NCBI GenBank assembly: GCA_023091665.1
Contig: JALJCQ010000013.1
Coordinates: 682,001 to 746,000, forward strand
Length of the DNA stretch: 64,000 nucleotides
Direction of reading: 5' to 3'
From: Pythium myriotylum
Taxonomy: Eukaryota; Oomycota; Peronosporomycetes; Pythiales; Pythiaceae
Shown: positions 1-8,814 of the stretch, in pieces
How positions within the stretch are numbered: the first letter of the stretch is position 1
Layout: the number at the start of each line of letters is the position of its first letter
The notes under the pieces: generated by a model
What the model saw: only the letters and a program-made list of their open reading frames with translations
What the model was told of the DNA's origin: nothing
The model's database searches: none
Translations under genes and position numbers: made by a program

Positions 1-156
1 CGGCACCAGTCACTACGCAAACGACATCGACAACTGATATACACACACAATGGTCGAAGCAAACACTACCGTTGCTCCACTGCGTGAGAACACATCGCAG
101 CATCAGCCTCATGGAGACCCCAAAGAGACTCGGACCAGGTTGGTACTTGTTAGTAC

Positions 157-1227
157 CTAAGCCCTCAAGGCGCGGTAGGGCTTCGGGGCCGGAGCTGAGC
201 CAGGCGCTGGAGCTGGAGCTGGAGCTGGAGCTGGAGCAGGAGCTGGAGCTGGAGCTGGAGCTGGAGCTGGAGCTGGAGCTGGAGCTGGAGCTGGAGCTGG
301 AGCTGGAGCTGGAGCTGGAGCTGGAGCTGGAGCTGGAGCTGGAGCTGGAGCTGGAGCTGGAGCAGGGGCTGGCCCGCCCGGTGACGAGTTCGTGACGGTC
401 GTGGATCCCGGGTTCATTTGGTTGTACACGCTCACTGATGGTGGCGACACAGCGTTGTTTACATTCACGTTCGGCGGCGACACAGCGTTGTTGACATTCA
501 CGTTCGGCGGCGACATAGCGTTTTTGGCATTTACGTTCGGAGGCGACACAGTGTTTTTGACGTTCACATTCGGAGGCGACACAGAGTTCTTGACATTCAC
601 ATTCGGAGGTGACACGTTGTTGTTCACGTTCACGTTCGGAGGTGACACGTTGTTCTTGACATTCACATTTGGAGGTGACACGGCGTTGTTGACGTTCACA
701 TTTGGTGGTGACATGTTGTTGTTGACGTTGACGTTTGGTGTCGTCATGGCGTTGTTGACGTTGACGTTTGGTGTCGTCATGGCGTTGTTGACGTTGACGT
801 TTGGTGATGACATGGCGTTGTTGACGTTGACCGACGGAGAGTTGAGTGGGTTGTTGAAGTTGAACGACGGCGGCGACACAATGTTCCCGACATTGATGGA
901 TGTGGGCGACATGTTGTTGCCCACGTTGACCGAGGGCGGCGACACGTTGTTCCCGACGTTGATGGACGGTGGAGAGATGCTGTTGCCGACATTGATGTGT
1001 GGCACGTTCATGTTGGCCTGTGGCAGCCGCACGGCAGGGATCGGTGGGGCACCTCCGAAAAGGCTACTAAGCGGAGACGACCCTCCCTTGAACGGAGACG
1101 TCTTGCCTCCGCTGAACGGAGACGACCTGCCTCCGCCACCGCGATTACCCCAAGCCTCGGCCATTTGAGGCTGCGTCGAGAGGATAGCGATTGCTGCGAC
1201 CGCGAGGATGAGCGAGGGCTTGACCAT
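157..1227 (-). CDS. secreted 11-residue-repeat protein (gene X, copy 1)
   Basis: Predicted secreted protein of 356 residues with no known enzymatic domain. The start was placed at MVKPSL, which begins a signal peptide (basic N-terminus, hydrophobic core, cleavage near AEA) and lies 28 nt downstream of a good initiator; the open frame itself continues further upstream without support. After a Gly-rich stretch come about twenty 11-residue units of the type NNxVSPPNVNV, then a long (Pro-Ala)n tract, then the ending KPYRALRA. There are almost no cysteines. It is a paralogue of the genes at 11004-11912 and 24671-25611, sharing signal peptide, order of segments and 5' flank, but differs by the very long PA tract, which comes from a hexanucleotide repeat. 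Function unknown; a wall, matrix or surface protein is an inference from the architecture. Confidence 0.85.
   Translation of the reverse strand: MVKPSLILAVAAIAILSTQPQMAEAWGNRGGGGRSSPFSGGKTSPFKGGSSPLSSLFGGAPPIPAVRLPQANMNVPHINVGNSISPPSINVGNNVSPPSVNVGNNMSPTSINVGNIVSPPSFNFNNPLNSPSVNVNNAMSSPNVNVNNAMTTPNVNVNNAMTTPNVNVNNNMSPPNVNVNNAVSPPNVNVKNNVSPPNVNVNNNVSPPNVNVKNSVSPPNVNVKNTVSPPNVNAKNAMSPPNVNVNNAVSPPNVNVNNAVSPPSVSVYNQMNPGSTTVTNSSPGGPAPAPAPAPAPAPAPAPAPAPAPAPAPAPAPAPAPAPAPAPAPAPAPAPAPAPAPAPGSAPAPKPYRALRA
207..366 (+). repeat. (CTGGAG)n coding microsatellite
   Basis: About 26 copies of CTGGAG with one CAGGAG variant. Read on the minus strand it codes for (Pro-Ala)n in the C-terminal part of the gene at 157-1227. 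The paralogues at 11004-11912 and 24671-25611 have only a few PA units at this place, so the tract is an expansion specific to this copy. It keeps the frame because the unit is 6 nt. Confidence 0.95.
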
Positions 1228-1254
1228 TCTTGGTAGCGACTGGAGCTTGTGTGT

Positions 1255-1273
1255 GGAAATTTGGGAATGAGGC
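1255..1273 (-). promoter_or_regulatory. oomycete-type initiator for gene X copy 1
   Basis: On the minus strand the site reads GCCTCATTCCCAAATTTCC, close to the oomycete core promoter consensus (Inr TCAYTYY followed by CAWTTT). It ends 28 nt before the ATG at 1227. The same site is present at the same distance in the two paralogues. Confidence 0.7.
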
Positions 1274-1689
1274 AACGAAGTGAGGACGTCAAACGCAACA
1301 GCATGTATCTCCCCACTCGACGAGGTGTTTACTTTGCCTTCTTCCAAAGCGAGGAGCGAAATCGCTCAAATGCAGAGGCGAAAAACGTTGGTACAGGGGT
1401 ATGCCGTCATGTCTCGGCCCATGGCTTCCAACATGCTCCGAGAAGTTGTAGTTCAAGAGCACAAACCTCATTCGTGCCATCGTCTTCTACCGGAGAGGAC
1501 TGTGTTCGGCAACAGCAGAGATAGGAGAGATCACTTTCAACTCAGGCGACGAGGATATTCTGCTCGACTGTGCCAGACTAGAGAGAAATTTGTGGAGGTG
1601 CCGCTGCCTTCCCGCTTCCAAAACTGATATGACCTGTCGCTGTCTTAAATATCCATGTATCCTTGCACTATGGCAACAATTGGCATTGG

Positions 1690-2400
1690 AAATATTGATC
1701 ATGATTCTTGCACGGAGACGCAGCTTTACCACGCAAACTAGCCCCTGAATCGAGCACAATGCTACCATTCTGGATGATGCAGCCTGCCACAGGATCTTGG
1801 ATACCCTGGCAGTCAGGTTCAAGGACGCCCGATTCGCGCCGACCTACGCGACTCAACTCCTACACGAACTCCACTCCAAAAAGACCCTCCCTCTACCTCA
1901 ATCGGCAGCGGGCTCATTGGAGACTGCCCACCTGCTATTTTTCGATGGGGGTTCACGCGGGAGCCCGGGGCCAGGGGGCGCAGAAGCAGTTCTCATACAA
2001 GCAGAACAAGCCACAGGAGCAGCCACCATCCTCTGAAGCGCGGCCGTCAGTCTCGACTAACAAACAAGCAGAATATCACGGCCTCATAATCGGACTTACA
2101 GCTGCCACCCAACAAGGCCTGCGACATCTTGCCGTCGTTGGTGATAGCGCAATGATCAAACGTCAACTTCGTGACCACAGGCCGCCCAAGAACGCCATCC
2201 TGCGCACCCTCTACCACAAAGTGCGGCATCTAGCTGATGGACTCGGTGTCTCGTACTGCATCCACCACAGACGTGCCCACAACAAGATGGCAGATTCTCT
2301 CGCCAACCTTGCGATGAACATCACGGTTCTGCTACACAACGACATCGCTTCGTGGTTAAGCCTCAATGGCGCCACGGTTGAGCACTAGTATGTCCACAGT
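1690..2400 (+). pseudogene. LINE fragment, RNase H part of ORF2 (broken)
   Basis: Remnant of the RNase H domain of a LINE ORF2. One frame gives LLFFDGGSRGSPGPGG (first catalytic Asp, about 1917-1975), the next frame gives NKQAEYHGLI, VVGDSAMI and HNKMADSLANLAM, i.e. the remaining acidic residues up to about 2330. A frameshift near 2000-2040 separates the two parts. It matches the C-terminus of the intact ORF2 at 13819-19146. It interrupts the third copy of the duplicated unit: sequence resembling 26030-26060 lies before it (1625-1670) and sequence resembling 26110-26215 lies after it (2470-2580). Confidence 0.85.
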
Positions 2401-4371
2401 ACAACAGGAAAGCTATTGGGATTCACAAGAATCATCATCATCGACTGGTATTAATACAGTTAAAACTGGATCGGTCGGTACCGTCCATCCACAGATGGAT
2501 GCAGAGGATAGCACACAGAAAATACGCACTGCTGTTTGCAAACATGGGCAAGAAACAACCAGCTGCTGCTGCTCGACTTGTTCTGTTCTGGAAAGGATGG
2601 CTGGGCAGATCACGAATCAGCTCGTCTACGAGGGGGATAAAGATGCTCACACCTCTAAAGGAGTTCGGCAATGAATACTTCCAAACTCGCAGACTGAAAA
2701 GACGCTGAAAAAGCAGCACTATCCCAGGGTTATCGCTGTTGTTCGTATTGTAGGCTCTGCCCTCCTCTCCTATCCAAGGAAAGGTTTGATAAGAAGGTTT
2801 GATTTTTGCACGAGTTACGACAAAGGCGGCTAGCCAAGCGGTAATGTGTGCGGCTGGGCTTGTCTCTTCGAGGGTGTGGTCGATCGCGGGCAAATCACAC
2901 GAGTTCCTCTTGATGAGCCCCACTCACAATTGTTTTGAGAAACGCCTGAGACAGTAAGCTCCAGATTGAGTGCCTCCAACTTATTCGTCTACCTCAACGC
3001 GTCTTTCTTCCGCCTCTGCACACATAACTGCCATCAGCAAAACCCTGCAGCGGAGACCGCCGGGCATGCCACAAGCTGGTGGGTGATCCTCTTCAAGGCA
3101 GCAGGAACGACATCTCACGATACCAAATAGCCAATAAGAGAAAACCTTTCTGATTAGCGATACACTCCTGGCGAGCCACCGGAACCGTTTGTTTGCAACG
3201 GTCATTAACGGAAAGTCGCCCAAGCCGCACGAAGATCGCCGAACTCAGGTCCTGAGTCCACCTAATGAAAGACACGAAGCACCAGGATGCGGCGAAGGGA
3301 GTGGGTTCTGCGCCCAACGTCTCGAGCCTTAGTTAACGGAATGGCGCTTTGAAGCACCTGGAATACTGAGCAGTTGAACGCCGTGACCCGCGACGATCTT
3401 GTCGCGAATGAGAGCCGGAACGCGGACTGCGTGCGAAATGCCAATCAAGTCCCGGTGAGTGCAACAGTTGACAGACCTATAATCGAAGTCGCGATTGGGG
3501 AAAGAGTGCGCGGGGACCGAAGCGTCACGCAAATTACGTGGAGATGACCCTCCGGCTATAGGATTCCTTCCAACATACCTGAACTTGACACTCCGTGAGA
3601 GTTGGAAACACTAAGAAAATACCGCACAGGATGCAACTCAGTAAGCTCCATGTTCATTTCATGTCTCGTGATGCAACAAGAGTTCTCGCGAGTCGAACAC
3701 ACTCACTCAGAGTGGTTCGGGCTTCGAATCGCTCTGACATCCAATGGCCATGCGACCAAAAGACAAACAGGCAGAGCAGCACCAATGAGTCCAGAGGAAA
3801 CGAGTGTTCCCGATGCGATTGACGACATGGCAACGACAACACATCGAATGCACTATAGAGTGTAGAAACATTTGTTGCATCACTTCTCCATACATGGTAT
3901 GTTCTCAGCCCCTTTCACCGAGATGCGCATAACCGAGCCGCTCGTGTCACATACTCCGAGGATGTACCAAGGCGATCACACGAGGCGTCCTGGTGAGCAA
4001 CAATGGCGCAATGAGTTGGACGCGCGATATCGAAACGAATAAGCTTTCTCGGTTGGTAACGAGACTTCGACAAAGTTTGGTGAGGTCGCTTTTTTGGCAT
4101 GGCAGGCCTTTCCAATCCCTGCCCATTACATTAATCTGCCCTCTCATCAAAAAGCAAGTCGGTAGTAGGTTGTTGCTCTGGTCACGCACAGAATCCATTC
4201 GCAATTATCCTGCAGAATCTTGGCTGCGTCGGATCCACCAAGATTCTCCACAATGGGTTCATTACCCTGCACATCCTTCTTTTTCAGCAAAAAGTAGCCC
4301 TGATCTCTCGGGCTCATTAGAAAACATTCTGGCTTCGCAGCAAAGTCGACCACTCACATCCGTCACCAAGC
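2401..4371. other. no supported gene; remnant of duplicated unit at 2470-2580
   Basis: From 2470 to about 2580 the sequence is a diverged match to 26110-26215 (and, inverted, to the first arm), including a stretch reading GCAGAGGATA and TGCTGTTTGCAAAC. From about 2600 to 4371 only short open frames without recognisable motifs are seen. I see no tRNA, repeat array or conserved coding signal. Confidence 0.6.
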
Positions 4372-4773
4372 ATGGTCAGCATGGCAGTAATACTTGCCGC
4401 GGCGTCGCTAGCCATGAATTCTTATCAGATTGCTGCTCAATACTCATTCTTTGGATTCCCGTCATCGATGTTCAGCCAATCTCTCGTCGACGTCAACGTT
4501 GACAAAGCTGGCACCAACCCAGGCGGCTCCAAGGTCAACGTTCGAGCGCCGTTTGTAAATGTCGGTGTCCAATCGCAAGGATCAAACTCACGTCACGCGA
4601 CCAGGCAGTCGGGACCCAACAGCAACAAACCCTTCGACGTTGGTGTTCAAGCACCGTTCGCGAACGTCCGCGTTAACAAAGAAGGATCAAATCCAAGCCA
4701 AAATGCTATACCGGCGATGGGGAACACTTATGACCAAATGAACGCACCAGCGAGACGTGCATTCCGCGGGTAG
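4372..4773 (+). CDS. small secreted APFVNVGVQSQG-repeat protein
   Basis: Predicted secreted protein of 133 residues. The N-terminus is a signal peptide (MVSMAVILAAASLAMNS); a second ATG three codons on (4381) is an alternative start. The mature part carries three degenerate units of the type VNVRAPFVNVGVQSQGSN, in which valines alternate with polar residues. It ends ARRAFRG, a one-residue variant of the RxLR ending of its neighbours. No cysteine. The closest relative in the window is the gene at 6013-6870, which has the same unit and the same SQSLVDVNV / GQPLVNVNV entry into the repeats. Function unknown. Confidence 0.75.
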   Translation: MVSMAVILAAASLAMNSYQIAAQYSFFGFPSSMFSQSLVDVNVDKAGTNPGGSKVNVRAPFVNVGVQSQGSNSRHATRQSGPNSNKPFDVGVQAPFANVRVNKEGSNPSQNAIPAMGNTYDQMNAPARRAFRG

Positions 4774-5667
4774 TTTCAACATCCAGGAGAAGAGATTTCG
4801 AAGTTGGTCCTCGAGAGGCCCACCGCGCGGGAGGAGCAAGGTGCTGGTGTGCTAATCGCGTCCGTGTAAGGTGTTGGGTGCATCAAAGTCATCTATGTTG
4901 ACGTTTGTTAATCTTTTGTGCCTTGGATGCTCCGGGCGTGAGAGAGTGCTATCTTATACTGAACGCTACCCACTCCTTACACTGACCGCCGCTACGTATG
5001 TGCCCGAAATCCTATTGGTGCACTGCCAACACTGAATCTAAGTATCCGGCGATACTCACAATACAACCCCATCCGGAGCCCCCGATGCTGGGCACAGCAT
5101 GTAATTGTCTACAAAATGTCGAGTTGAGTACGACCACCGCATTGCAAAGCGCACAAAAACAAAAACAAAAAAAGCTAGTATTCACGGGCATAGGACTAGG
5201 AAACGATGATGATGCAAGTCAAGTCAACTAAGTTCAACCATGATAGTACTAGAAAATAGCTCATAGCATGACGTGGAGCCACCCAATGCACCTTTCGTAC
5301 ACACTGTCCCGAGTGGGAAGTATTTGCCTGCACCAACCTTTTTTTTTTTCGTTTCAGATTTGCACCCAGTGTTTGTCGCTTGGGCGGATGCTTCATGATG
5401 GTGTAGATCTTGCGAAAGGTAGAAGTGGCGGGAGGGTACACCGTTTCCCGGCCACTACTAGAATAGCCAACACACTTGTGTGATCGGAGCCACCTCCCGG
5501 ATCGAAATGATGCAGTCGTAGTTTATGATGAGGTGCTCGGCTGAGCAGCCTCATCTTCTACCAAGTTATGCACAAAAGAACCAACATGCTGTCATCGGTC
5601 GTCCCGCCTGACGCGATGCCGCCACATACGGGGATTTGAATTATGTCCATGTGTGATTTATTTCGAA
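4774..5667. other. intergenic, no gene seen
   Basis: Contains an A-rich tract (CAAAAACAAAAACAAAAAAAG, about 5155-5175) and a T11 run near 5340. No open frame here has recognisable motifs. Confidence 0.5.
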
Positions 5668-6072
5668 TCATGGACCATACATAAAGGCAACTCGATCGCA
5701 CGGAACTCTCGCTGAATCACTGCACAGAACAGTATCACTTGCTTGATTAGTCCGCAGATCCATTGAGAAGAAAAGAATTCCATCTGCGAGAGCGGCAATC
5801 ATGTTGCCGATCGACGCTTCTTCCGGTAGATATGACCAGATCAAAGGCTTCTTTATGGATCCCCTGTCATCCACTGGTAGGATCTTCACCCAGTCGCCAA
5901 CTTGTACTGCTTTTTCGTGCACCACGAAGTTCCGTTGGTCTCTATAATCCACTTCAGAATATTCTCGCCAGGTAGCTGAGTCCGACGTAAAACGAACAAG
6001 AGCACGACAACTATGGCCAAGATCGCGGTCGTTTGTGCATTCGCCATGCTCATTAGCCAGGTTACTGCCCAA
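5668..6072 (-). CDS. uncertain antisense open frame
   Basis: An open frame of 134 codons overlaps the 5' end of the secreted gene at 6013. Its second half (VGDWVKILP ... PLIWSYLPEE ... ALADGILFFSMDL) has an ordinary, globular-looking composition, unlike the low-complexity neighbours, so a decayed or partial gene is possible. I recognise no family. It has no clear start context and it covers the presumed promoter of the gene at 6013, so it may equally be spurious. Confidence 0.25.
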   Translation of the reverse strand: MGSNLANEHGECTNDRDLGHSCRALVRFTSDSATWREYSEVDYRDQRNFVVHEKAVQVGDWVKILPVDDRGSIKKPLIWSYLPEEASIGNMIAALADGILFFSMDLRTNQASDTVLCSDSARVPCDRVAFMYGP

Positions 6073-6870
6073 GACATCTTCACGGGACTTCTCTCAGGAT
6101 TATTTGGCCAACCTCTCGTGAACGTCAACGTTAAGGACAATACGGCTGGCAACAACCCGAGCGGTTCTGACGTCAACGTTCGAGCACCGTTTGTTAACGT
6201 CGGTGTGCAATCACAAGGCTCACACTCATCGGGATCCCATGGCAACAAAAATGTCAAAGTTGGTGTCCAAGCACCGTTTGTAAACGTTGACGTTCAATCA
6301 CAGGAAGCAAATCCGTCGGGGGCTGCTGCCAAGAACAATGACGTGAATGTTGGTGTCAAAGCGCCCTTTGTGGATGTCGGTGTTCAGTCGCAAGGGTCAA
6401 ACGAGCCAGGGTCCCGTGGGAACAGCAACGTCAACGTTGGCGTGAAAGCTCCATTCGTGGATGTCGGCGTCCAGTCGCAAGGATCTCACCCGAGCAACAA
6501 AAACCAACTGAGCGCGCCATCAGCCAACTTCCAGAACCAAAACGGTGCGCCGCCAGCGAATATGGACGGCAATGTCAGCCCTCCATTAGTCAATGTGAAT
6601 AACTACATTAGTTCTGATTCAGACAACATCGATAACACTGACCCACAGTCTGTCAGAAGCACCATCCACGTTGACTCAGGGATCAGCATGGACAGCTTAC
6701 CTGGCCCAGGAACCGTCAAGTCATTTCCGATTCAGGACACGAGCATCACCACGACGCCCACCTCGTCAGGTTCAAGTTCAACAAGTGGTGAACTTCTCCA
6801 TGAGATGACAGCGCCATTCCCGAGGACGTCGGTGCCTACGAAACGTACTCTCCGTGGACGATGGAATTGA
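6013..6870 (+). CDS. secreted hybrid-repeat protein
   Basis: Predicted secreted protein of 285 residues starting MAKIAVVCAFAMLISQVTAQ, a typical signal peptide. Residues about 35-160 hold five units of the type VNVGVKAPFVDVGVQSQGS. Around residues 185-200 it switches to NVSPPLVNVNN, one copy of the 11-residue unit of the large family in this window, followed by a Ser/Thr-rich stretch and the ending KRTLRGRWN. It therefore joins the two repeat classes in one protein. No cysteines, no known catalytic motif. It lies downstream of its shorter relative at 4372-4773 in the same orientation, consistent with a tandem duplication. Confidence 0.8.
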   Translation: MAKIAVVCAFAMLISQVTAQDIFTGLLSGLFGQPLVNVNVKDNTAGNNPSGSDVNVRAPFVNVGVQSQGSHSSGSHGNKNVKVGVQAPFVNVDVQSQEANPSGAAAKNNDVNVGVKAPFVDVGVQSQGSNEPGSRGNSNVNVGVKAPFVDVGVQSQGSHPSNKNQLSAPSANFQNQNGAPPANMDGNVSPPLVNVNNYISSDSDNIDNTDPQSVRSTIHVDSGISMDSLPGPGTVKSFPIQDTSITTTPTSSGSSSTSGELLHEMTAPFPRTSVPTKRTLRGRWN

Positions 6871-7262
6871 AGGGGATCGTGAACATTATGCAAATTCCTC
6901 AAGCTGGGGAGCTGTGCAGCTCCCGGCGTGTGCCGATGTCCTTTCGAGAAGATATCGTGTGTCACACGCGTTATGTCCTGTTTCGGTGGATGTTTGTTTT
7001 TGAATGGATTCATTGTGAGACACGATTCCCATGAGCGCCTTCAGTTTGGTGGCTGGACGTTGCAATCGGTTTGCGAGTCATAGGTAGCGCGATCAGCCAC
7101 CAAACGGAGAGAAGCCGTCAGGACTGGTTCATCTTGTCCAAACTCTCTTTCCGTACCGGATACCCCAAAGCATTTCTTTCTGACGAGAATAGGTGCCGGT
7201 GGCTCATGAGTCAGCGTTAGATCGGTGAAGGCTACGCCCGCAGTAAGCCCATTTAGCGTGGC
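6871..7262. other. intergenic, no gene seen
   Basis: Separates the hybrid-repeat gene from the fragment at 7263. No motif or repeat recognised. Confidence 0.5.
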
Positions 7263-7480
7263 ATGAACAACCTGCTCAGCCCCCCGTCGGCCAACGTCAA
7301 CGACACCATGCCGCCTCCAAATGTGAACGTCATCAACCAACTCAACATTTCATCAGTCGACATCAACAACGCCATGCCGCCTCCAAATCTGAACGTCAAT
7401 AACCAACTCGACCCTCCATCACCAACGTCAACAACGCCATGTCGCCTCCGAACGTGAACTTCAACAACATCGCCACGCCA
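7263..7480 (+). pseudogene. fragment of an 11-residue-repeat gene (probable gene Y remnant)
   Basis: Codes for diverged repeat units (LLSPPSANVND, PPPNVNVINQLN, NAMPPPNLNVNNQLDPPS), then after a frameshift near 7420 SPPNVNFNNIATPS. There is no signal peptide and no RxLR ending. The alternation of NNQL and NNAM units is that of gene Y (8815-9837, 26778-27734). It is cut off on the right by a LINE fragment that continues in frame from about 7484. Confidence 0.75.
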
Positions 7481-7483
7481 TCC

Positions 7484-8340
7484 CCAGCTCAAGTCGCTAT
7501 ACAGACGGGCACTGACGCGGCAGCTTTGCGTGACGAGATCGCCAGTATGGCACTCGATTCAATTTCTTGGAAACGGATTGCCAGATTGCCTCATACGACC
7601 AGCCAACAGCGCCTCCTCGCCATGCGGACCAAGGACCCACAGACGTTCCCGCTGGGACCGATCAACGGGTAGGTATGGATGCCCACACTATCCGACACTC
7701 GCGCGAGCAGGAGGGCAGACATCCCACAACTTCTGGGCCTGCCCGAACGCCCAGCACGTACGGGAGGCCCTACGCTCCAGATGGGCAGCGCTTGGCTCCT
7801 GGAGAAACCGAATGCAGCGCGAAGATTTGCGTGGACTCCACGGGGTTCGACCCCATGTTGGTCTGGAGCGCTGCCACGAGCCTTGACGCGGCTACCACCA
7901 CCAACAATATTGCTGAGTACCAAGGACTCTCTACAGGGCTTCAGGCAGCGGAGCGCCACCGGTGGGTTCCTCTCACCATCATCGGCGACAGCCAACTTAT
8001 TCTCCGTCAAGTCTCTCAATACCGGCCCCCCACCAAGGAGCACCTCCGAGTGCTCTACTCCTCTACCAGGCTCGCAGCTGATCGCCTCAACGTACGCGAG
8101 TGGCGTCACCACCTCCGCGTACACAACAAGATGGCCGACTTTGCAGCCAATGTCGCGATGGATTCCAAGAGAAACCTCCAGACATTTCATCCGTCCGACC
8201 GCCCCGAATGGCGAGGACTTCAACCCCTCCTCCGAGGCGACTATCTTCAATGGAAGGCCTCCATTGAAAGCATGCCCCCCCCCCCCCCTAGATATCAAAC
8301 CTATCGTTGTTCACGCTGATGTAATACAGTAGACTCCAAC
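7484..8340 (+). pseudogene. 5'-truncated LINE fragment (zinc-finger to RNase H of ORF2)
   Basis: Begins with sequence matching the region before the zf-RVT finger of the intact ORF2 (SISWKRIARLPHTTSQQRLL), then in shifted frames the finger itself (GCPHYPTL ... HNFWACPNAQ, about 7670-7750) and most of the RNase H domain (NNIAEYQGL, IIGDSQLILRQ, HNKMADFAANVAMD, about 7900-8165). The first part of RNase H with the DGG motif is deleted and at least two frameshifts are present. A run of 14 C follows at 8275-8288. It truncates the repeat-gene fragment at 7263. Confidence 0.85.
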
Positions 8341-8366
8341 TTTCATCATCGTCAACAACAACACAA

Positions 8367-8482
8367 GTTAATGAACCCTACAGCCAGGTGGTATCGCTGA
8401 TAGCTATTGAGTGCGTTTATCGAACCTCAATAGTCAATGAACTCCACGATGATCGATACCACCTGGCTATTGGTTTATTAAC
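8367..8482. repeat. inverted repeat of LINE 3'-UTR type at the edge of the large duplication
   Basis: 8367-8396 and 8454-8482 are about 29-nt inverted copies (GTTAATGAACCCTACAGCC against the reverse complement of the other side). Both resemble the 3' UTR of the LINE at 13742-23635. The outer edge of the first duplication arm (8400) falls inside this structure. Confidence 0.7.
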
Positions 8483-8525
8483 TTGCGATCCAAAAGACCT
8501 TACCTTCAACGTCGAAGTCCACGAT
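8456..8525 (+). repeat. LINE 3'-UTR remnant inside arm 1
   Basis: TACCACCTGGCTATTGG and TTGCGATCCAAAAGACC match the 3' UTR of the full-length LINE (TACCACCCGGCTATAGGG, TTGCGATCCAATAGACC), and the tail CAACGTCGAAGTCC resembles its CAAAGT repeats. The same remnant is present in arm 2 near 28025-28095. Confidence 0.7.
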
Positions 8526-8814
8526 GATCAAGCCCAGCGCAGAGAGTTTCGTCGAGGTCTTTTCCTTGCGTACATTGTGTCAGGGAGTGAGAAGGCAACA
8601 CTCTTTGCACGACATGGATAAAAAAAAAATTAACGTCGAGGGTAAGACAACATCGACCATCAGACGATGATCGAAATCAATTGATACACTCACACACGCA
8701 CATGCACACTGGACACTACGACAACTACACCAAAAGTACCACTACTGCCCACAGCCGTCCCGACAATAGTAGAAAACAAACTGCACGACATGTCTTGACG
8801 ACGTGCACACGCAT

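Noticed and set aside
2825..2910. tRNA-like stretch with AGCCAAGCGGTAATG
   Set aside because: The resemblance is limited to a D-arm-like motif; no T-loop (GTTCRANNC) and no foldable acceptor stem were found.
3329..3532. Minus-strand frame with DLIGISHAVRVPALIRD
   Set aside because: It looks mildly protein-like but is short, has no start, no splice context and no recognisable family.
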